DNA of 64,000 nt from Paenibacillus xylanivorans (lineage in GTDB: Bacteria; Bacillota; Bacilli; Paenibacillales; Paenibacillaceae): positions 19,374 to 83,373 of the forward strand of contig NZ_LITU01000034.1 in NCBI RefSeq assembly GCF_001280595.1. Direction: 5' to 3'. Every line of letters starts with the position of its first letter. The first letter of the stretch is position 1. Below are positions 47,414 to 57,306 of the stretch, piece by piece. Made by a program: the position numbers and the translations under genes. The notes beneath the pieces were generated by a model that saw only the letters and a list, made by a program, of their open reading frames with translations, was not told where the DNA came from and did no database searches.

Positions 47414-47454
47414 CAACCCCAATCTCTGCTTTACGGAGCTCTTGGGGTTTTTTC
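47414..47454 (+). terminator. Terminator after the U32 gene
   Basis: AACCCCAA pairs with TTGGGGTT around a loop of about 20 bases; a T-run follows. Confidence 0.82.
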
Positions 47455-47593
47455 TATAAAAGAGACATGAACTATACCGATATCAGATTCGTATGTGATA
47501 TCTTGATTGTCAGGGAAATGTTTGTATCGGTGAGTGAAATGTATATATTTTTGCGAGAAAATTACAACATCATGATATAGGAGGCGAAGAACC

Positions 47594-50500
47594 GTGGCGC
47601 CATTCACGATGATGGATATCAAATTGCTGTGCGGGGTCACGGCATTCAAACGGGGAGAAGCGTATAACCAATCTGGCAGGGTGACCAATCTGGTTGCCAG
47701 TCAGGATGAACGCCATTACGAAGCTGTGGTCCGAGGCACAGAACGATACAAAGTAACGGTTGATCTGGATGAAGCAGGTGAGGTTGTTGCCGGATGCAGT
47801 TGTCCGGGCGATCGGAGATATTATGACTATTGCAAACATGTGGCTGCCGTTTTGCTGGCGATTCATGAATGGGGAGAACAGCGTGACACAGGTTCTCAAA
47901 CGCCATTAAATCCCATGTCTATACCCGATCGTGGTTCCAGTTCCAGAGTAGGAACGCTGGTGGAGGAGAATGAGTGGGAGCGCCCAAACTCCATTTCGAA
48001 CACTGACTCGGTTAGGGATGTGGAGTCTCACTCAAATTCATCTGCTCACGCCTTTGAAACGGAGCCTTTGTCTTCCGATTCCAAGCTTCATGACCATTCA
48101 GATGTGGATCGTCCGTCCGTACATTTCGCTCAAGCAGGTCGTCCAAGCTCGGCCCCTGGTTGGGGAAGATCAGCAGAGAAACCTTCTTACCGCACAGCGG
48201 ATCAGATTCTTTCCATGTTTGCCAAAGAACGCAGCCCCTTACATGCAAATGATCGTAAATACACTGCGCCTGTAACCCGGTCTTTATTGCGGGAGGAGCT
48301 GCAGCTCCAATTTATATGCAAGCTTGTGCAGGTTCACAAAGGCGGAGCCAAACTCGCGCTTGAACTGAAGGTAGGAAATAAACGCCTGTATGTAGTTCAG
48401 AAAGTGAAGCAATTCCTGAACTGTATTGAGAATGGTGAACCAATGTCGTTTACCAAGCTGTTTTTCTACGACCCTTCAATGCATTATTTTAGTCCGCAGG
48501 ATCAGTCGATCCTGTCTATGCTTATTCGGATGAGGCAGAGTGAGGAAGCATACCGCGAGTCCATCTCCGGTTACTTGGGAGCTTCAGACGGAAGAGATAT
48601 ATTGATTGCCCCTCTGGTCTGGAAGCCTCTATTGGATTTGCTGCTTCAGGCAGATAGCCGGATGGAGGGAACAGGGTTAGCGAATGGACCGCTCACTTTG
48701 GGTGAGGGGGCACTGCCATTATTTTACCGTATTGCGCAGGGTACTAATGAAGGATATCAGCTTGAAATCTCCGGATTGCGTGAGCTGATTCTTCTTCCAG
48801 CCTATGATGCTGCCGTGGTGGAAGGGCAATTGCATATGTTAGAGCCGATGCAGATGCGAAGTCTGGAGGATTTAAGCAGAGCACTCACTTCTTATGGAAT
48901 CAAGGAAAGTATCGATATTTCAGCTCAGCAGGTAGATGAATTTGTGCAGCATGTGGTGCCGGAATTGCGTACACTTGGACATCTGTCCATCGACTCCCAG
49001 GTGAGAGAACGAATCGCAGAGCCGGAGCTTGCGCCAAAGTTATATATTGATTTCTACCGGGAACGGATTACCGCGCGTCTGGAGTTTGATTATGGTGTAA
49101 TGGTGATTAATCCGCTGGCCGAATATTTGATCGATGAGGAAGAGAAAAAGGTGATTTTAGTACGTGACCGTCATGCGGAGCGTAACCTGATCGACCGACT
49201 AGATCGCTCTTTCCTGGAACGGGATGGCAGTGTATGGGCAAGTGAACGAGAAGACGCGATATATGATGTGATGTATCATCTGCTGCCAGAGCTTGAGAAG
49301 CAGGTAGACATCTATATACCGAATGCGGTGAAGGCCATGGTGCAATCCTATCCGACACCGCCAAAAGTTCGGGCAGATCTGGGCAAAGGGTTGGACTGGC
49401 TGGAGATCTCATTCGAGATGGAAGGTGTAGACGAGCATGAGCTTCATGAAATTATGCGCAGCATTGTAGAAAAGAAACCGTATTTCCGCTTGCGCAGTGG
49501 TGTGTTTGTCTCTCTCGAAAATGAAGGAGCGGACAGCTTCGCACACATGGCGGATTCACTTGGACTTGCGTCGGGCGATATCAAGGACAGTCATATTCGG
49601 CTGCCGGCAGTTCGAGCGTTGCAACTTCCGAGCCGGGACGAGGTTTCGGGACATGTGAAGTGGGGCGGTTCCCTGAAACGTTTCCTGGATGACCTTCGTG
49701 ATCCTGAACGGATGGATTTTGCACTGCCAGATGCGCTTGCTCCTGTGCTGCGTGATTATCAGGCCAGTGGATACCAGTGGCTGCGTACACTCGCATTTTA
49801 CAGATTTGGCGGCATTCTGGCCGATGATATGGGACTTGGTAAAACGCTGCAAAGTATTGCCTATATCGCAGCAGAACTGAAAGAAAAGCCGCAACAGCAC
49901 AATATCAGTCTTGGTGATGCTAATCACATTGTCGATGAGGGAACTTTCGGGAGTAACATCCCAGATGAAGTACAGGCTGAACTGTTGGACCAACATACTG
50001 CTCATCCCCCGGTACTCGTCGTTGCACCAGCTTCATTAACGTACAACTGGGCGAATGAATTCGCCCGATTTGCGCCGCATTTGCGAGTACTGATTGCAGC
50101 AGGTCAAAAAGACGAACGAGCCAGTATGCTCGCAGGTATGGATGAAGCAGATGTTATTGTGACTTCCTACCCGCTATTGCGCCGCGATCTGGACACATAT
50201 CTCGGAAGAACGTTTCATACGCTTATTTTGGATGAAGCCCAAGCGATCAAGAATTCTTCTTCCCAGACGGCTCAGGCTGTTAAACAGATTCAGGCACCAC
50301 GTCGCTTCGCTCTTACAGGAACACCCGTGGAGAACTCACTGGATGAGCTGTGGTCGATCTTTGAAGCCGTATTCCCGGGCTTGTTCCCAAGCTATCGGAG
50401 ATTCCGGGATCTGCCTCCTGAGCGCATTGCCCGGATGGTCCGTCCGTTTATTCTCCGTCGTCTGAAGAAAGATGTGCTGGAAGAACTGCCGGACCGTATT

Positions 50501-51214
50501 GAAACCGTACAGCGCTCCGAGCTGAAGGACGAACAGAAGAAACTGTATGCTGCTTACCTGTCCCAACTTCAGGATGAGACATCCAAGGATATGGAAGAGA
50601 ACGGTTTTCAGAAGAACCGTATTAAAATTCTGGCTGGTATTACACGCTTACGCCAGTTGTGCTGTCATCCGGCTCTCTTTGTGGAGGGTTATCAAGGGGA
50701 TTCCGGGAAAATGGAGCAGCTGCTGGAGACGGTCCAGGATTGTCTGGCTGCTGGCAAGCGGATTCTCATCTTCTCCCAGTTCGCTAGCATGTTGAATTTG
50801 ATTCGACAGACGTTGGCTGCACAGGGGAGAGATTTGTTCTATCTGGATGGTCAGACACCTGCACAGAGTCGGGTAGAAATGTGCCGCAGATTCAACGAGG
50901 GCGAAGCCGAATTGTTCCTGATCTCGCTAAAGGCTGGGGGTACCGGATTGAACTTAACGGGTGCAGATACTGTTATTTTATATGATTTGTGGTGGAATCC
51001 CGCCGTGGAAGAACAGGCCATCGGACGTGCCCATCGTATGGGGCAGAAACAAGTTGTACAGGTTATCCGCCTCGTTACGGAAGGTACGATTGAAGAGAAG
51101 ATTTTGGAGCTGCAGCAGCGCAAAAAAGATCTGATTGCCGAAGTCATTGAACCGGGAGATGGGGGATCGACTACCTTATCCGAGCAGGATATTCGGGAAT
51201 TGTTGATGGTATAA
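47594..51214 (+). CDS. SWIM zinc-finger SNF2-family helicase
   Basis: A 1206-aa DEAD/SNF2 ATPase. SWIM finger at the N-terminus (C68, C70, C80, H82 in GCSCPGDRRYYDYCKHV), a long middle region without clear domain, then SNF2_N with Walker A DDMGLGKTLQS, DEAQAIKN, and Helicase_C with GGTGLNLTGADTVILYDLWWNP and QAIGRAHRMGQ. Bacterial members of this class are related to RapA and archaeal SWIM-SNF2 proteins and are thought to move on DNA or displace bound proteins. Starts at GTG 47594 after AGGAGGCG. Length is typical of the long SWIM-SNF2 group. Confidence 0.9.
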   Translation: MAPFTMMDIKLLCGVTAFKRGEAYNQSGRVTNLVASQDERHYEAVVRGTERYKVTVDLDEAGEVVAGCSCPGDRRYYDYCKHVAAVLLAIHEWGEQRDTGSQTPLNPMSIPDRGSSSRVGTLVEENEWERPNSISNTDSVRDVESHSNSSAHAFETEPLSSDSKLHDHSDVDRPSVHFAQAGRPSSAPGWGRSAEKPSYRTADQILSMFAKERSPLHANDRKYTAPVTRSLLREELQLQFICKLVQVHKGGAKLALELKVGNKRLYVVQKVKQFLNCIENGEPMSFTKLFFYDPSMHYFSPQDQSILSMLIRMRQSEEAYRESISGYLGASDGRDILIAPLVWKPLLDLLLQADSRMEGTGLANGPLTLGEGALPLFYRIAQGTNEGYQLEISGLRELILLPAYDAAVVEGQLHMLEPMQMRSLEDLSRALTSYGIKESIDISAQQVDEFVQHVVPELRTLGHLSIDSQVRERIAEPELAPKLYIDFYRERITARLEFDYGVMVINPLAEYLIDEEEKKVILVRDRHAERNLIDRLDRSFLERDGSVWASEREDAIYDVMYHLLPELEKQVDIYIPNAVKAMVQSYPTPPKVRADLGKGLDWLEISFEMEGVDEHELHEIMRSIVEKKPYFRLRSGVFVSLENEGADSFAHMADSLGLASGDIKDSHIRLPAVRALQLPSRDEVSGHVKWGGSLKRFLDDLRDPERMDFALPDALAPVLRDYQASGYQWLRTLAFYRFGGILADDMGLGKTLQSIAYIAAELKEKPQQHNISLGDANHIVDEGTFGSNIPDEVQAELLDQHTAHPPVLVVAPASLTYNWANEFARFAPHLRVLIAAGQKDERASMLAGMDEADVIVTSYPLLRRDLDTYLGRTFHTLILDEAQAIKNSSSQTAQAVKQIQAPRRFALTGTPVENSLDELWSIFEAVFPGLFPSYRRFRDLPPERIARMVRPFILRRLKKDVLEELPDRIETVQRSELKDEQKKLYAAYLSQLQDETSKDMEENGFQKNRIKILAGITRLRQLCCHPALFVEGYQGDSGKMEQLLETVQDCLAAGKRILIFSQFASMLNLIRQTLAAQGRDLFYLDGQTPAQSRVEMCRRFNEGEAELFLISLKAGGTGLNLTGADTVILYDLWWNPAVEEQAIGRAHRMGQKQVVQVIRLVTEGTIEEKILELQQRKKDLIAEVIEPGDGGSTTLSEQDIRELLMV

Positions 51215-51292
51215 TGAAGTCCAGTCACATTGGAGCTTGCCGTCATTTAATATATTAAGATATGACTCTAGCAAAAAGGAGTGGGGCTCAGC

Positions 51293-52171
51293 ATGCGTAT
51301 TCGCAAAGCGATTATTCCAGCAGCCGGGCTCGGTACCCGGTTTCTGCCTGCCACGAAGGCGATGCCCAAAGAGATGCTGCCAATCGTTGATAAACCAACG
51401 ATCCAGTACATCATTGAAGAGGCGGTAGCTTCAGGCATTGAAGATATCATTATCGTAACAGGTAAAGGTAAACGGGCCATTGAGGATCATTTTGACTATT
51501 CATTCGAGTTGGAGCAGAACCTGGCTGGTAAACAGAAGTGGGATCTGCTGAATGAAGTTCGCAAGCCCTCCGAGATGGCAGACATCCATTATATCCGTCA
51601 AAAGGAACCGAAGGGTCTTGGACACGCCATCTGGTGTGCCCGCAAGTTTATCGGAAACGAACCATTTGCCGTGCTGCTGGGGGATGACATTGTGGAATCC
51701 AATCATCCTTGTCTTCAGCAAATGATCGAAGTCTATGATGAATTGCAATCTCCGATTGTAGGTGTACAGCCAGTTGATTGGAGCGAAGTGTCTCGTTATG
51801 GAATTGTGGACGGGGAATTGGTATCTCGCACCGAAGATCGTGTGTACCGCGCGCGTCGTTTAATCGAGAAACCAAAAACGGAAGAGTCACCTTCCAATCT
51901 GGCGATTATGGGACGTTATATTCTGACGCCGGACATCTTCGATATCCTTGGTCAGCAGTCTGCTGGTGTGGGTGGAGAAATCCAGTTAACGGATGCCCTT
52001 TCCCGTCTGAACGACCAACGACAGATTCTGGCCTATCACTTTGACGGCCTGCGTCATGATGTTGGGGAGAAACTTGGCTTTATTGAAACCACGATTCATT
52101 ATGCGCTTCAGCGCCCGGATTTGCGGGAGGATTTGTTGAAGTATTTGGAGCAGATTGTACAGAATAAATAG
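51293..52171 (+). CDS. galU: UTP-glucose-1-phosphate uridylyltransferase
   Basis: Makes UDP-glucose from UTP and glucose-1-phosphate (GtaB in B. subtilis), for teichoic acid glucosylation, glycolipids and exopolysaccharide. The 292-aa protein has [19 protein letters not shown] at the N-terminus and AVLLGDDIV and [11 protein letters not shown] further on. ATG 51293 is chosen; AAGGAG is 11 bases upstream, and RKAIIPAAG begins directly. A terminator follows, so it is separate from the rhamnose genes. Confidence 0.94.
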   Translation: MRIRKAIIPAAGLGTRFLPATKAMPKEMLPIVDKPTIQYIIEEAVASGIEDIIIVTGKGKRAIEDHFDYSFELEQNLAGKQKWDLLNEVRKPSEMADIHYIRQKEPKGLGHAIWCARKFIGNEPFAVLLGDDIVESNHPCLQQMIEVYDELQSPIVGVQPVDWSEVSRYGIVDGELVSRTEDRVYRARRLIEKPKTEESPSNLAIMGRYILTPDIFDILGQQSAGVGGEIQLTDALSRLNDQRQILAYHFDGLRHDVGEKLGFIETTIHYALQRPDLREDLLKYLEQIVQNK

Positions 52172-52187
52172 GAAAGTCGCTATTATT

Positions 52188-52222
52188 AAGCCCAGCCGAA
52201 AGTCACACACGGCTGGGCTTTG
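52188..52222 (+). terminator. Terminator after galU
   Basis: Perfect 11-bp stem AAGCCCAGCCG (52188-52198) / CGGCTGGGCTT (52210-52220), loop of 11. The tail is short in T. Confidence 0.75.
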
Positions 52223-52352
52223 ATTATTTTATGGAACAACGTATTGAAATATCATGATATAACCAGGCCAATGAACGATCACTTGCCCGATGCCTTACAT
52301 ATACATAGTTATTATGAAGAAATGCTGTTATTAGCAAAAACGGAGGGGTAAC

Positions 52353-52901
52353 ATGAAGGTGATTCCGCTGTTTATGGATGGCGCAGCTATGTTGGAACCC
52401 AAGGTTTATGGCGATCATCGTGGATATTTCATGGAAAGTTACAATGAGCGTGTTTTGTATGAAAATGGTATACATCATGTGTTCGTTCAGGACAATCAAT
52501 CCCTGTCCGCCGAAGCTGGAGTTCTCCGCGGACTTCATTATCAGCTTCAGCCCAGAGCACAGACCAAGTTGGTCAGAGTTATATCCGGAGCTATATATGA
52601 TGTTATTGTAGATATTCGTACTTCGTCACCAACCTTTGGACAATGGAAAAGTGTTATTCTCAGTGAGTATAATCAGCGGCAGTTGCTTGTCCCCCAAGGT
52701 TTTGCTCATGGATTCTGTACACTGGTGCCACATACACAAGTGACATACAAAGTGGATGCATACTATTCCCCTGAACATGACCGGGGTGTTTTGTGGAATG
52801 ATCCAGCACTCGCGATTGATTGGCCTGTTACGAATCCCACTTTATCAGAGAAAGACCAAAAGCATCCGTTACTCAAAGATGTCGAACTGAACTTTGACTA
52901 A
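52353..52901 (+). CDS. rfbC: dTDP-4-dehydrorhamnose 3,5-epimerase
   Basis: Third enzyme of dTDP-L-rhamnose synthesis. The 182-aa cupin has DHRGYFMESY, catalytic H62 in LRGLHYQ, FAHGFCTL and the active-site tyrosines Y132/Y138. It precedes rfbB by 53 bases and rfbD beyond; the order C-B-D is one of the usual ones. Ribosome binding site GGAGGGG is clear. Confidence 0.94.
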   Translation: MKVIPLFMDGAAMLEPKVYGDHRGYFMESYNERVLYENGIHHVFVQDNQSLSAEAGVLRGLHYQLQPRAQTKLVRVISGAIYDVIVDIRTSSPTFGQWKSVILSEYNQRQLLVPQGFAHGFCTLVPHTQVTYKVDAYYSPEHDRGVLWNDPALAIDWPVTNPTLSEKDQKHPLLKDVELNFD

Positions 52902-52954
52902 CAAAAAGACTTCTCAGGTACTTCTGTATCTGGAGGCAGAAGGAGAGAGGCGGC

Positions 52955-53980
52955 ATGAAACTACTCGTTACTGGTGGGGCTGGATTCATCGGCAGCAACT
53001 TTGTGATGTATATGCTTCGTGAGCATCCTGATTATGAAATTGTTAACGTGGATTCCTTAACCTATGCAGGCAATCTGGAGAATTTGCAATCCGTGGAATC
53101 TAATCTTCAATACACGTTTATCCAAGCGGATATCACTGACGTACAACAGATGGAACAAATCATCTCCAAAGGAATTGACGTGGTGGTTAATTTTGCAGCG
53201 GAATCTCATGTGGATCGCAGCATTCTGTCCCCGGATATTTTTGTGCGTACCAATGTACTTGGGACTCAGGTATTGCTGGATGCGGCGAAGAAATATCAAG
53301 TTACCAAATATGTTCAGGTGTCTACAGACGAAGTATATGGATCACTCGGTCCGACAGGTTTGTTTACAGAAGAGACGCCTTTGATGCCGAACAGTCCATA
53401 CTCTGCTAGTAAAGCTGGCGGAGATTTACTTGTAAGAGCGTATCATGAAACCTTTGGTCTGCCTGTAAACATTACACGTTGTTCAAACAATTATGGACCT
53501 TTTCAATTTCCAGAGAAGCTCATTCCTTTAATTATATCCCGCGCATTAAATGATGAGGCTATTCCTGTCTATGGCGATGGACTGAATATTCGTGATTGGC
53601 TTTATGTGGAGGATCATTGCAGTGCTATCGATTTGGTCATTCACAATGGCAAAATCGGAGAGGTATATAACATCGGGGGAAATAATGAGCGGACCAATAT
53701 ATATATTGTTGAGACTATTCTAGAACAACTGGGCAAACCTGCAAGTTTGATTCAATATGTACAGGACAGATTGGGCCACGACCGACGTTATGGAATTGAC
53801 CCGACTAAGTTGGGTACAGAGCTTGGGTGGAAGCCTATCCACAATTTTGAGACAGGGATAAAGGAAACCATTCAGTGGTATCTGAACCATCAGGATTGGT
53901 GGACACGAATTCAATCAGGGACGTATCAGGATTATGTTCAACTTCAGTATGGTAAGCGAATGGGTGATTCCACAGAATGA
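52955..53980 (+). CDS. rfbB: dTDP-glucose 4,6-dehydratase
   Basis: Converts dTDP-glucose to dTDP-4-keto-6-deoxyglucose. The 341-aa SDR enzyme has NAD motif GGAGFIGSNF (residues 7-16), catalytic T124-D125-E126 in STDEVYGS and Y149-K153 in YSASKAGGD. Overlaps rfbD by 4 bases (ATGA), so translation is coupled. Confidence 0.95.
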   Translation: MKLLVTGGAGFIGSNFVMYMLREHPDYEIVNVDSLTYAGNLENLQSVESNLQYTFIQADITDVQQMEQIISKGIDVVVNFAAESHVDRSILSPDIFVRTNVLGTQVLLDAAKKYQVTKYVQVSTDEVYGSLGPTGLFTEETPLMPNSPYSASKAGGDLLVRAYHETFGLPVNITRCSNNYGPFQFPEKLIPLIISRALNDEAIPVYGDGLNIRDWLYVEDHCSAIDLVIHNGKIGEVYNIGGNNERTNIYIVETILEQLGKPASLIQYVQDRLGHDRRYGIDPTKLGTELGWKPIHNFETGIKETIQWYLNHQDWWTRIQSGTYQDYVQLQYGKRMGDSTE

Positions 53981-54858
53981 AGTACAGAGTACTGGTGACG
54001 GGAGCTGCTGGACAGCTCGGATATGATGTTGTGCAAACATTTCAAGCAGGTGGCCATGATGTAATGGCCTGTGACAGGGATCATTTGGACATTACCGACC
54101 AACAGCAATGTAGAGAAACCATTAATGCATTCCAGCCTCACATCATCGTTCATTGTGCTGCATATACAGCCGTCGATCTGGCCGAGACTGATGAGGATAT
54201 GACGTACATGGTCAATGTAACGGGCACTAGAAATATAGCAGTTGCTGCAGAGAAAGTGAAAGCCAAACTGATTTATATTAGTACCGATTATGTATTTGAT
54301 GGAACGGCAAAGAAACCTTATCGGGAATTTGATTTAACGAATCCGCAGACTGTGTATGGCAAGTCAAAGCTTGCAGGAGAGAGACTGGTCGAGAGTCTCT
54401 GCACGCGATGGTTTATTATACGAACATCATGGGTATTTGGAGTACACGGCAGTAATTTTGTCAAAACCATGCTGGAACTTCTGGAGAAGCGTCCTCGACT
54501 TCAGGTGGTTCATGATCAAAAAGGGTCGCCCACATATACTGTGGATTTAGCCAAACTCGTGAGCAACCTTTCATTAACTGAGAAATACGGTATCTACCAT
54601 GCCTCTAATTCTGGAACATGCACATGGTATGAATTTGCTCAGGCCATTGCCGAAGAAGCAGCCAAGCAATCCGGATTCAAACAGAGCGCTGTCCTCGAGC
54701 CTTGTACCACCGAACAATTTCCACGTCCTGCTCCTCGACCCCAATATTCTGTAATGGATCATCTTGCTATTCGTACAAACAGTCTGCAACCCATGAGAGC
54801 TTGGCGAGAAGCTTTGATCGCATTTCTGAATGAATTAAGTGTACAGCAAGCCGAATAG
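53977..54858 (+). CDS. rfbD: dTDP-4-dehydrorhamnose reductase
   Basis: Last enzyme of dTDP-L-rhamnose synthesis, 293 aa. NAD(P)H motif GAAGQLG (residues 9-15), DYVFDG and Y127-K131 (YGKSKLAGE), and the substrate-site SWVFG region. The first gene of the pathway, rfbA, is not in this cluster or anywhere in the window. Confidence 0.94.
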   Translation: MKYRVLVTGAAGQLGYDVVQTFQAGGHDVMACDRDHLDITDQQQCRETINAFQPHIIVHCAAYTAVDLAETDEDMTYMVNVTGTRNIAVAAEKVKAKLIYISTDYVFDGTAKKPYREFDLTNPQTVYGKSKLAGERLVESLCTRWFIIRTSWVFGVHGSNFVKTMLELLEKRPRLQVVHDQKGSPTYTVDLAKLVSNLSLTEKYGIYHASNSGTCTWYEFAQAIAEEAAKQSGFKQSAVLEPCTTEQFPRPAPRPQYSVMDHLAIRTNSLQPMRAWREALIAFLNELSVQQAE

Positions 54859-54905
54859 ATGGCGCTTCTTATTCATCCGAAATACTGCATCCCACCATTT
54901 AACAG

Positions 54906-54927
54906 CCGCCTCCGGGCGGATTTTTGT
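54906..54927 (+). terminator. Terminator after rfbD
   Basis: CCGCC-TCCG-GGCGG followed by ATTTTTG. Short but GC-rich. Confidence 0.7.
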
Positions 54928-55048
54928 TTTACACCTCTCCATTCAGGGTAGTTAGCTATCAAAAAGGAAAAACCGCACAGGCTTCGTCATATCATGATTA
55001 TCATACTCTTTTTCTTCCCTACCACCCTATTAAGGATGTGAACGCCAT

Positions 55049-55924
55049 ATGAAACGGATTGCCGCTGTCATTACACTACTCATCGTTACCGTCGGCACAC
55101 TCTTTTTTGCCTATGACAGTCAGAGTGAGGAGCAGCATGATGGATTTACGGCCTATCGATTGATTGCCCATGCAATGGGCAGCATCCGTGAGCAGCCTTA
55201 CACCAATGCCTATGAGGCGATGATTGCCAATTATGAGAAGGGCACACGTGTGTTTGAGATTGATTTTATGCTGACCTCGGACCGCAAAGCAGTAGCCAGA
55301 CATGAATGGACCGCCAACATGAGCAAAATGCTTGGACAGGACGAGGAGTTACCCGAAGACAAACAAGCTGGGGCGCTGACACATGATGAATTTATGAATA
55401 CACCCATTCTGGGCATGTACCAACCCATGGACGCCGACGGTATTATGGATGTATTGGCCAAGTACCCGGATATGTATATCGTGACCGATACCAAAGAACA
55501 GAAGGACGAGGATATTCAGCAGGTGCTGAAATCACTCGTGGACGCAGCCAAGAAACATGATCCGACAATTCTTAATCGGGTTGTAGTTCAGATATATAAC
55601 GAGCCGATGCTCGAAACTGTGAAAGAAATCTACGCGTTTCCTTCTATTATCTATACACTTTACGCTACGCAGGATTCGGAAGCCCAGGTTGTTGATTTTG
55701 TACAAAAGAATGACATCGATGCCGTAACCATGCCGGAATATAAAGTAAACCAGAATTTCGTTGCCAAGTTGAAGCAGGCAGGAGCCGTCACCTACGTGCA
55801 TACCATTAATGACACTGACCAGGTAGCGAACTATGAGAAATGGGGCGTGTACGGCGTATATTCGGATGTATTGACCGAGCAGGAACTGGATGAAATGAAC
55901 ACACGTTTTGCCTGGAAGCCATGA
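55049..55924 (+). CDS. Exported glycerophosphodiester phosphodiesterase-like protein
   Basis: A 291-aa protein with one N-terminal membrane segment or signal (residues ~4-21) and a TIM-barrel PI-PLC/GDPD-like domain. H41 (LIAHAMGSI), E70 and D72 (FEIDF) and H85 (ARHEW) match the general acid/base and metal positions. However the usual AHRG...ENT motif is altered to AHAMG...TNA, so it belongs to a variant group and may not cleave ordinary glycerophosphodiesters. Acts outside the cell or at the membrane. A lone gene between terminators. Confidence 0.8.
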   Translation: MKRIAAVITLLIVTVGTLFFAYDSQSEEQHDGFTAYRLIAHAMGSIREQPYTNAYEAMIANYEKGTRVFEIDFMLTSDRKAVARHEWTANMSKMLGQDEELPEDKQAGALTHDEFMNTPILGMYQPMDADGIMDVLAKYPDMYIVTDTKEQKDEDIQQVLKSLVDAAKKHDPTILNRVVVQIYNEPMLETVKEIYAFPSIIYTLYATQDSEAQVVDFVQKNDIDAVTMPEYKVNQNFVAKLKQAGAVTYVHTINDTDQVANYEKWGVYGVYSDVLTEQELDEMNTRFAWKP

Positions 55925-56060
55925 GACATTATATTGTGATTCAAATGGATGCAGTGCTCCTACTTGAGACTTTGGAGCTCTATTCATTATATGGATGTTC
56001 GTAGTGGCACCTGGTACCTGACTTAAATTTTGTAGCATCACGATCTTACCTTTTAAAATT

Positions 56061-56105
56061 ACAGGCTTCTCCTGCAATTCCAGGGAAAAGTCTGTGTTTT
56101 TTTGT
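56061..56105 (+). terminator. Terminator after the GDPD-like gene
   Basis: ACAGGCTT/AAGTCTGT with inner TCCTG/CCAGGGA pairing, then seven T. Confidence 0.8.
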
Positions 56106-56202
56106 TCCCCTTTTTATACGAACATTGACACTCACTCCCTGCTGACTTAGACTTAGTTTACAAGCTTTTTAGGATGCAGAAGAACCTCTGGAGGAATGTT
56201 CG

Positions 56203-56898
56203 TTGATAGACATGATTAAGCAGTGGAGACATGTATTTAAGCTCGACCCGGACCGGGAAATAACGGATGAAGCACTCGACCTGATTTGCATGTCGGGAAC
56301 CGATGCCATTATTGTTGGCGGGTCTTCGGGAATTACCTATGACAACACGGTGGACCTGATGTCCAGAGTACGTCGCTACGAGCTGGCCTGTGTGCTTGAA
56401 GTATCCGATCTGGAGGCGGTCGTCCCGGGTTTTGACGGATATCTGATTCCGATGGTGCTGAATGCAACGGATAGCAAATGGATGATTGGACACCACCAGC
56501 AAGCCATCGAGCGTTACGGATATCTGATCCCATGGGATCTGCTTATTGCTGAAGGCTATATTGTCCTCAATGCCGACTCTACTGTTGCCCGAATGACTGG
56601 AGCGGATACGGAATTGACGACTGATGCTGCGGTTGCTTACGCCCAGGCTGCGGAACGTCTGCTTAACCTGCCTATCGTATACATGGAGTACAGCGGAACA
56701 TTTGGAGATATGGAGCTGGTTGGAGAGACACACAGACAACTCACCAAGGCGCATCTCATCTATGGCGGCGGAATTGATAGTCCGGAGAAAGCTGGACAAG
56801 CCGCTCAGGTCGCAGACACCGTTGTGGTTGGCAACATTGTGTACAGTGCTTTGCACAAGGCGCTGGAGACGGTCCAAGCTGTGAAACAATCCGTTTAA
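56203..56898 (+). CDS. pcrB: Heptaprenylglyceryl phosphate synthase PcrB
   Basis: Transfers a heptaprenyl chain to glycerol-1-phosphate, giving an archaeal-type ether lipid in Bacillales. The 231-aa TIM-barrel protein has WRHVFKLDPDRE, SGTDAIIVGGSSGITYDN, CVLEVSDLEAVVPGFDGYLIP, YMEYSGTFGD and GGGIDSPEKA, matching B. subtilis PcrB closely. TTG 56203 fits GGAGG (56190-56194) with 8 bases; ATG 56212 would leave 17. It precedes pcrA, as in B. subtilis. Confidence 0.94.
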   Translation: MIDMIKQWRHVFKLDPDREITDEALDLICMSGTDAIIVGGSSGITYDNTVDLMSRVRRYELACVLEVSDLEAVVPGFDGYLIPMVLNATDSKWMIGHHQQAIERYGYLIPWDLLIAEGYIVLNADSTVARMTGADTELTTDAAVAYAQAAERLLNLPIVYMEYSGTFGDMELVGETHRQLTKAHLIYGGGIDSPEKAGQAAQVADTVVVGNIVYSALHKALETVQAVKQSV

Positions 56899-57125
56899 TC
56901 GGTTTAGTTTACCATTCCCCCAATTTCCCCTCCTGATCTGTTAAAATAGAACTTTGACCTTACTAATTAAACAAGTTACATGAGCGCAATGTCGTTTACA
57001 CAACAACCGAGACAGCAGGACTAAGCGTTCTCTCTTTCAACAACTGAAAGATAGTATTTGCATTTCAATTGTAATTTCAACTATCCATAAATATAAGCTA
57101 AACTAATTTTTACACGAGAACGAAG
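56899..57125 (+). other. pcrB-pcrA gap, upstream part
   Basis: AT-rich 227 bases with no gene, hairpin or clear promoter. The downstream half of this 408-base gap is repeat copy 3. Confidence 0.5.
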
Positions 57126-57240
57126 AGGACAGAAATAAGCTGGAGAAACGAAGTGCTCGCATTTATTACCGGATTTTCACTTTGAAAAAGTAGATCGAAA
57201 AATCCGGTAATAACGGCGATCGGAAGATTATTCTGTCATC
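57126..57240 (+). repeat. Structured intergenic repeat, copy 3 (upstream of pcrA)
   Basis: Main stem 57163-57177 (TTATTACCGGATTTT) pairs perfectly with 57199-57213. An upper stem ACTTT/AAAGT lies between. Outer stem GACAGAA (57128-57134) pairs with TTCTGTC (57231-57237) and extends through TAA/TTA. The bases that differ from copies 1 and 2 are compensated on the other strand. Ends about 65 bases before the pcrA start, the same distance as copy 1 to argB and copy 2 to argD. Confidence 0.78.
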
Positions 57241-57306
57241 GTAGTGACGAGTGTAACCCTTAGTACTACTTATATCGATCTCAACCAACGAAAGGAGCAT
57301 GCATGC

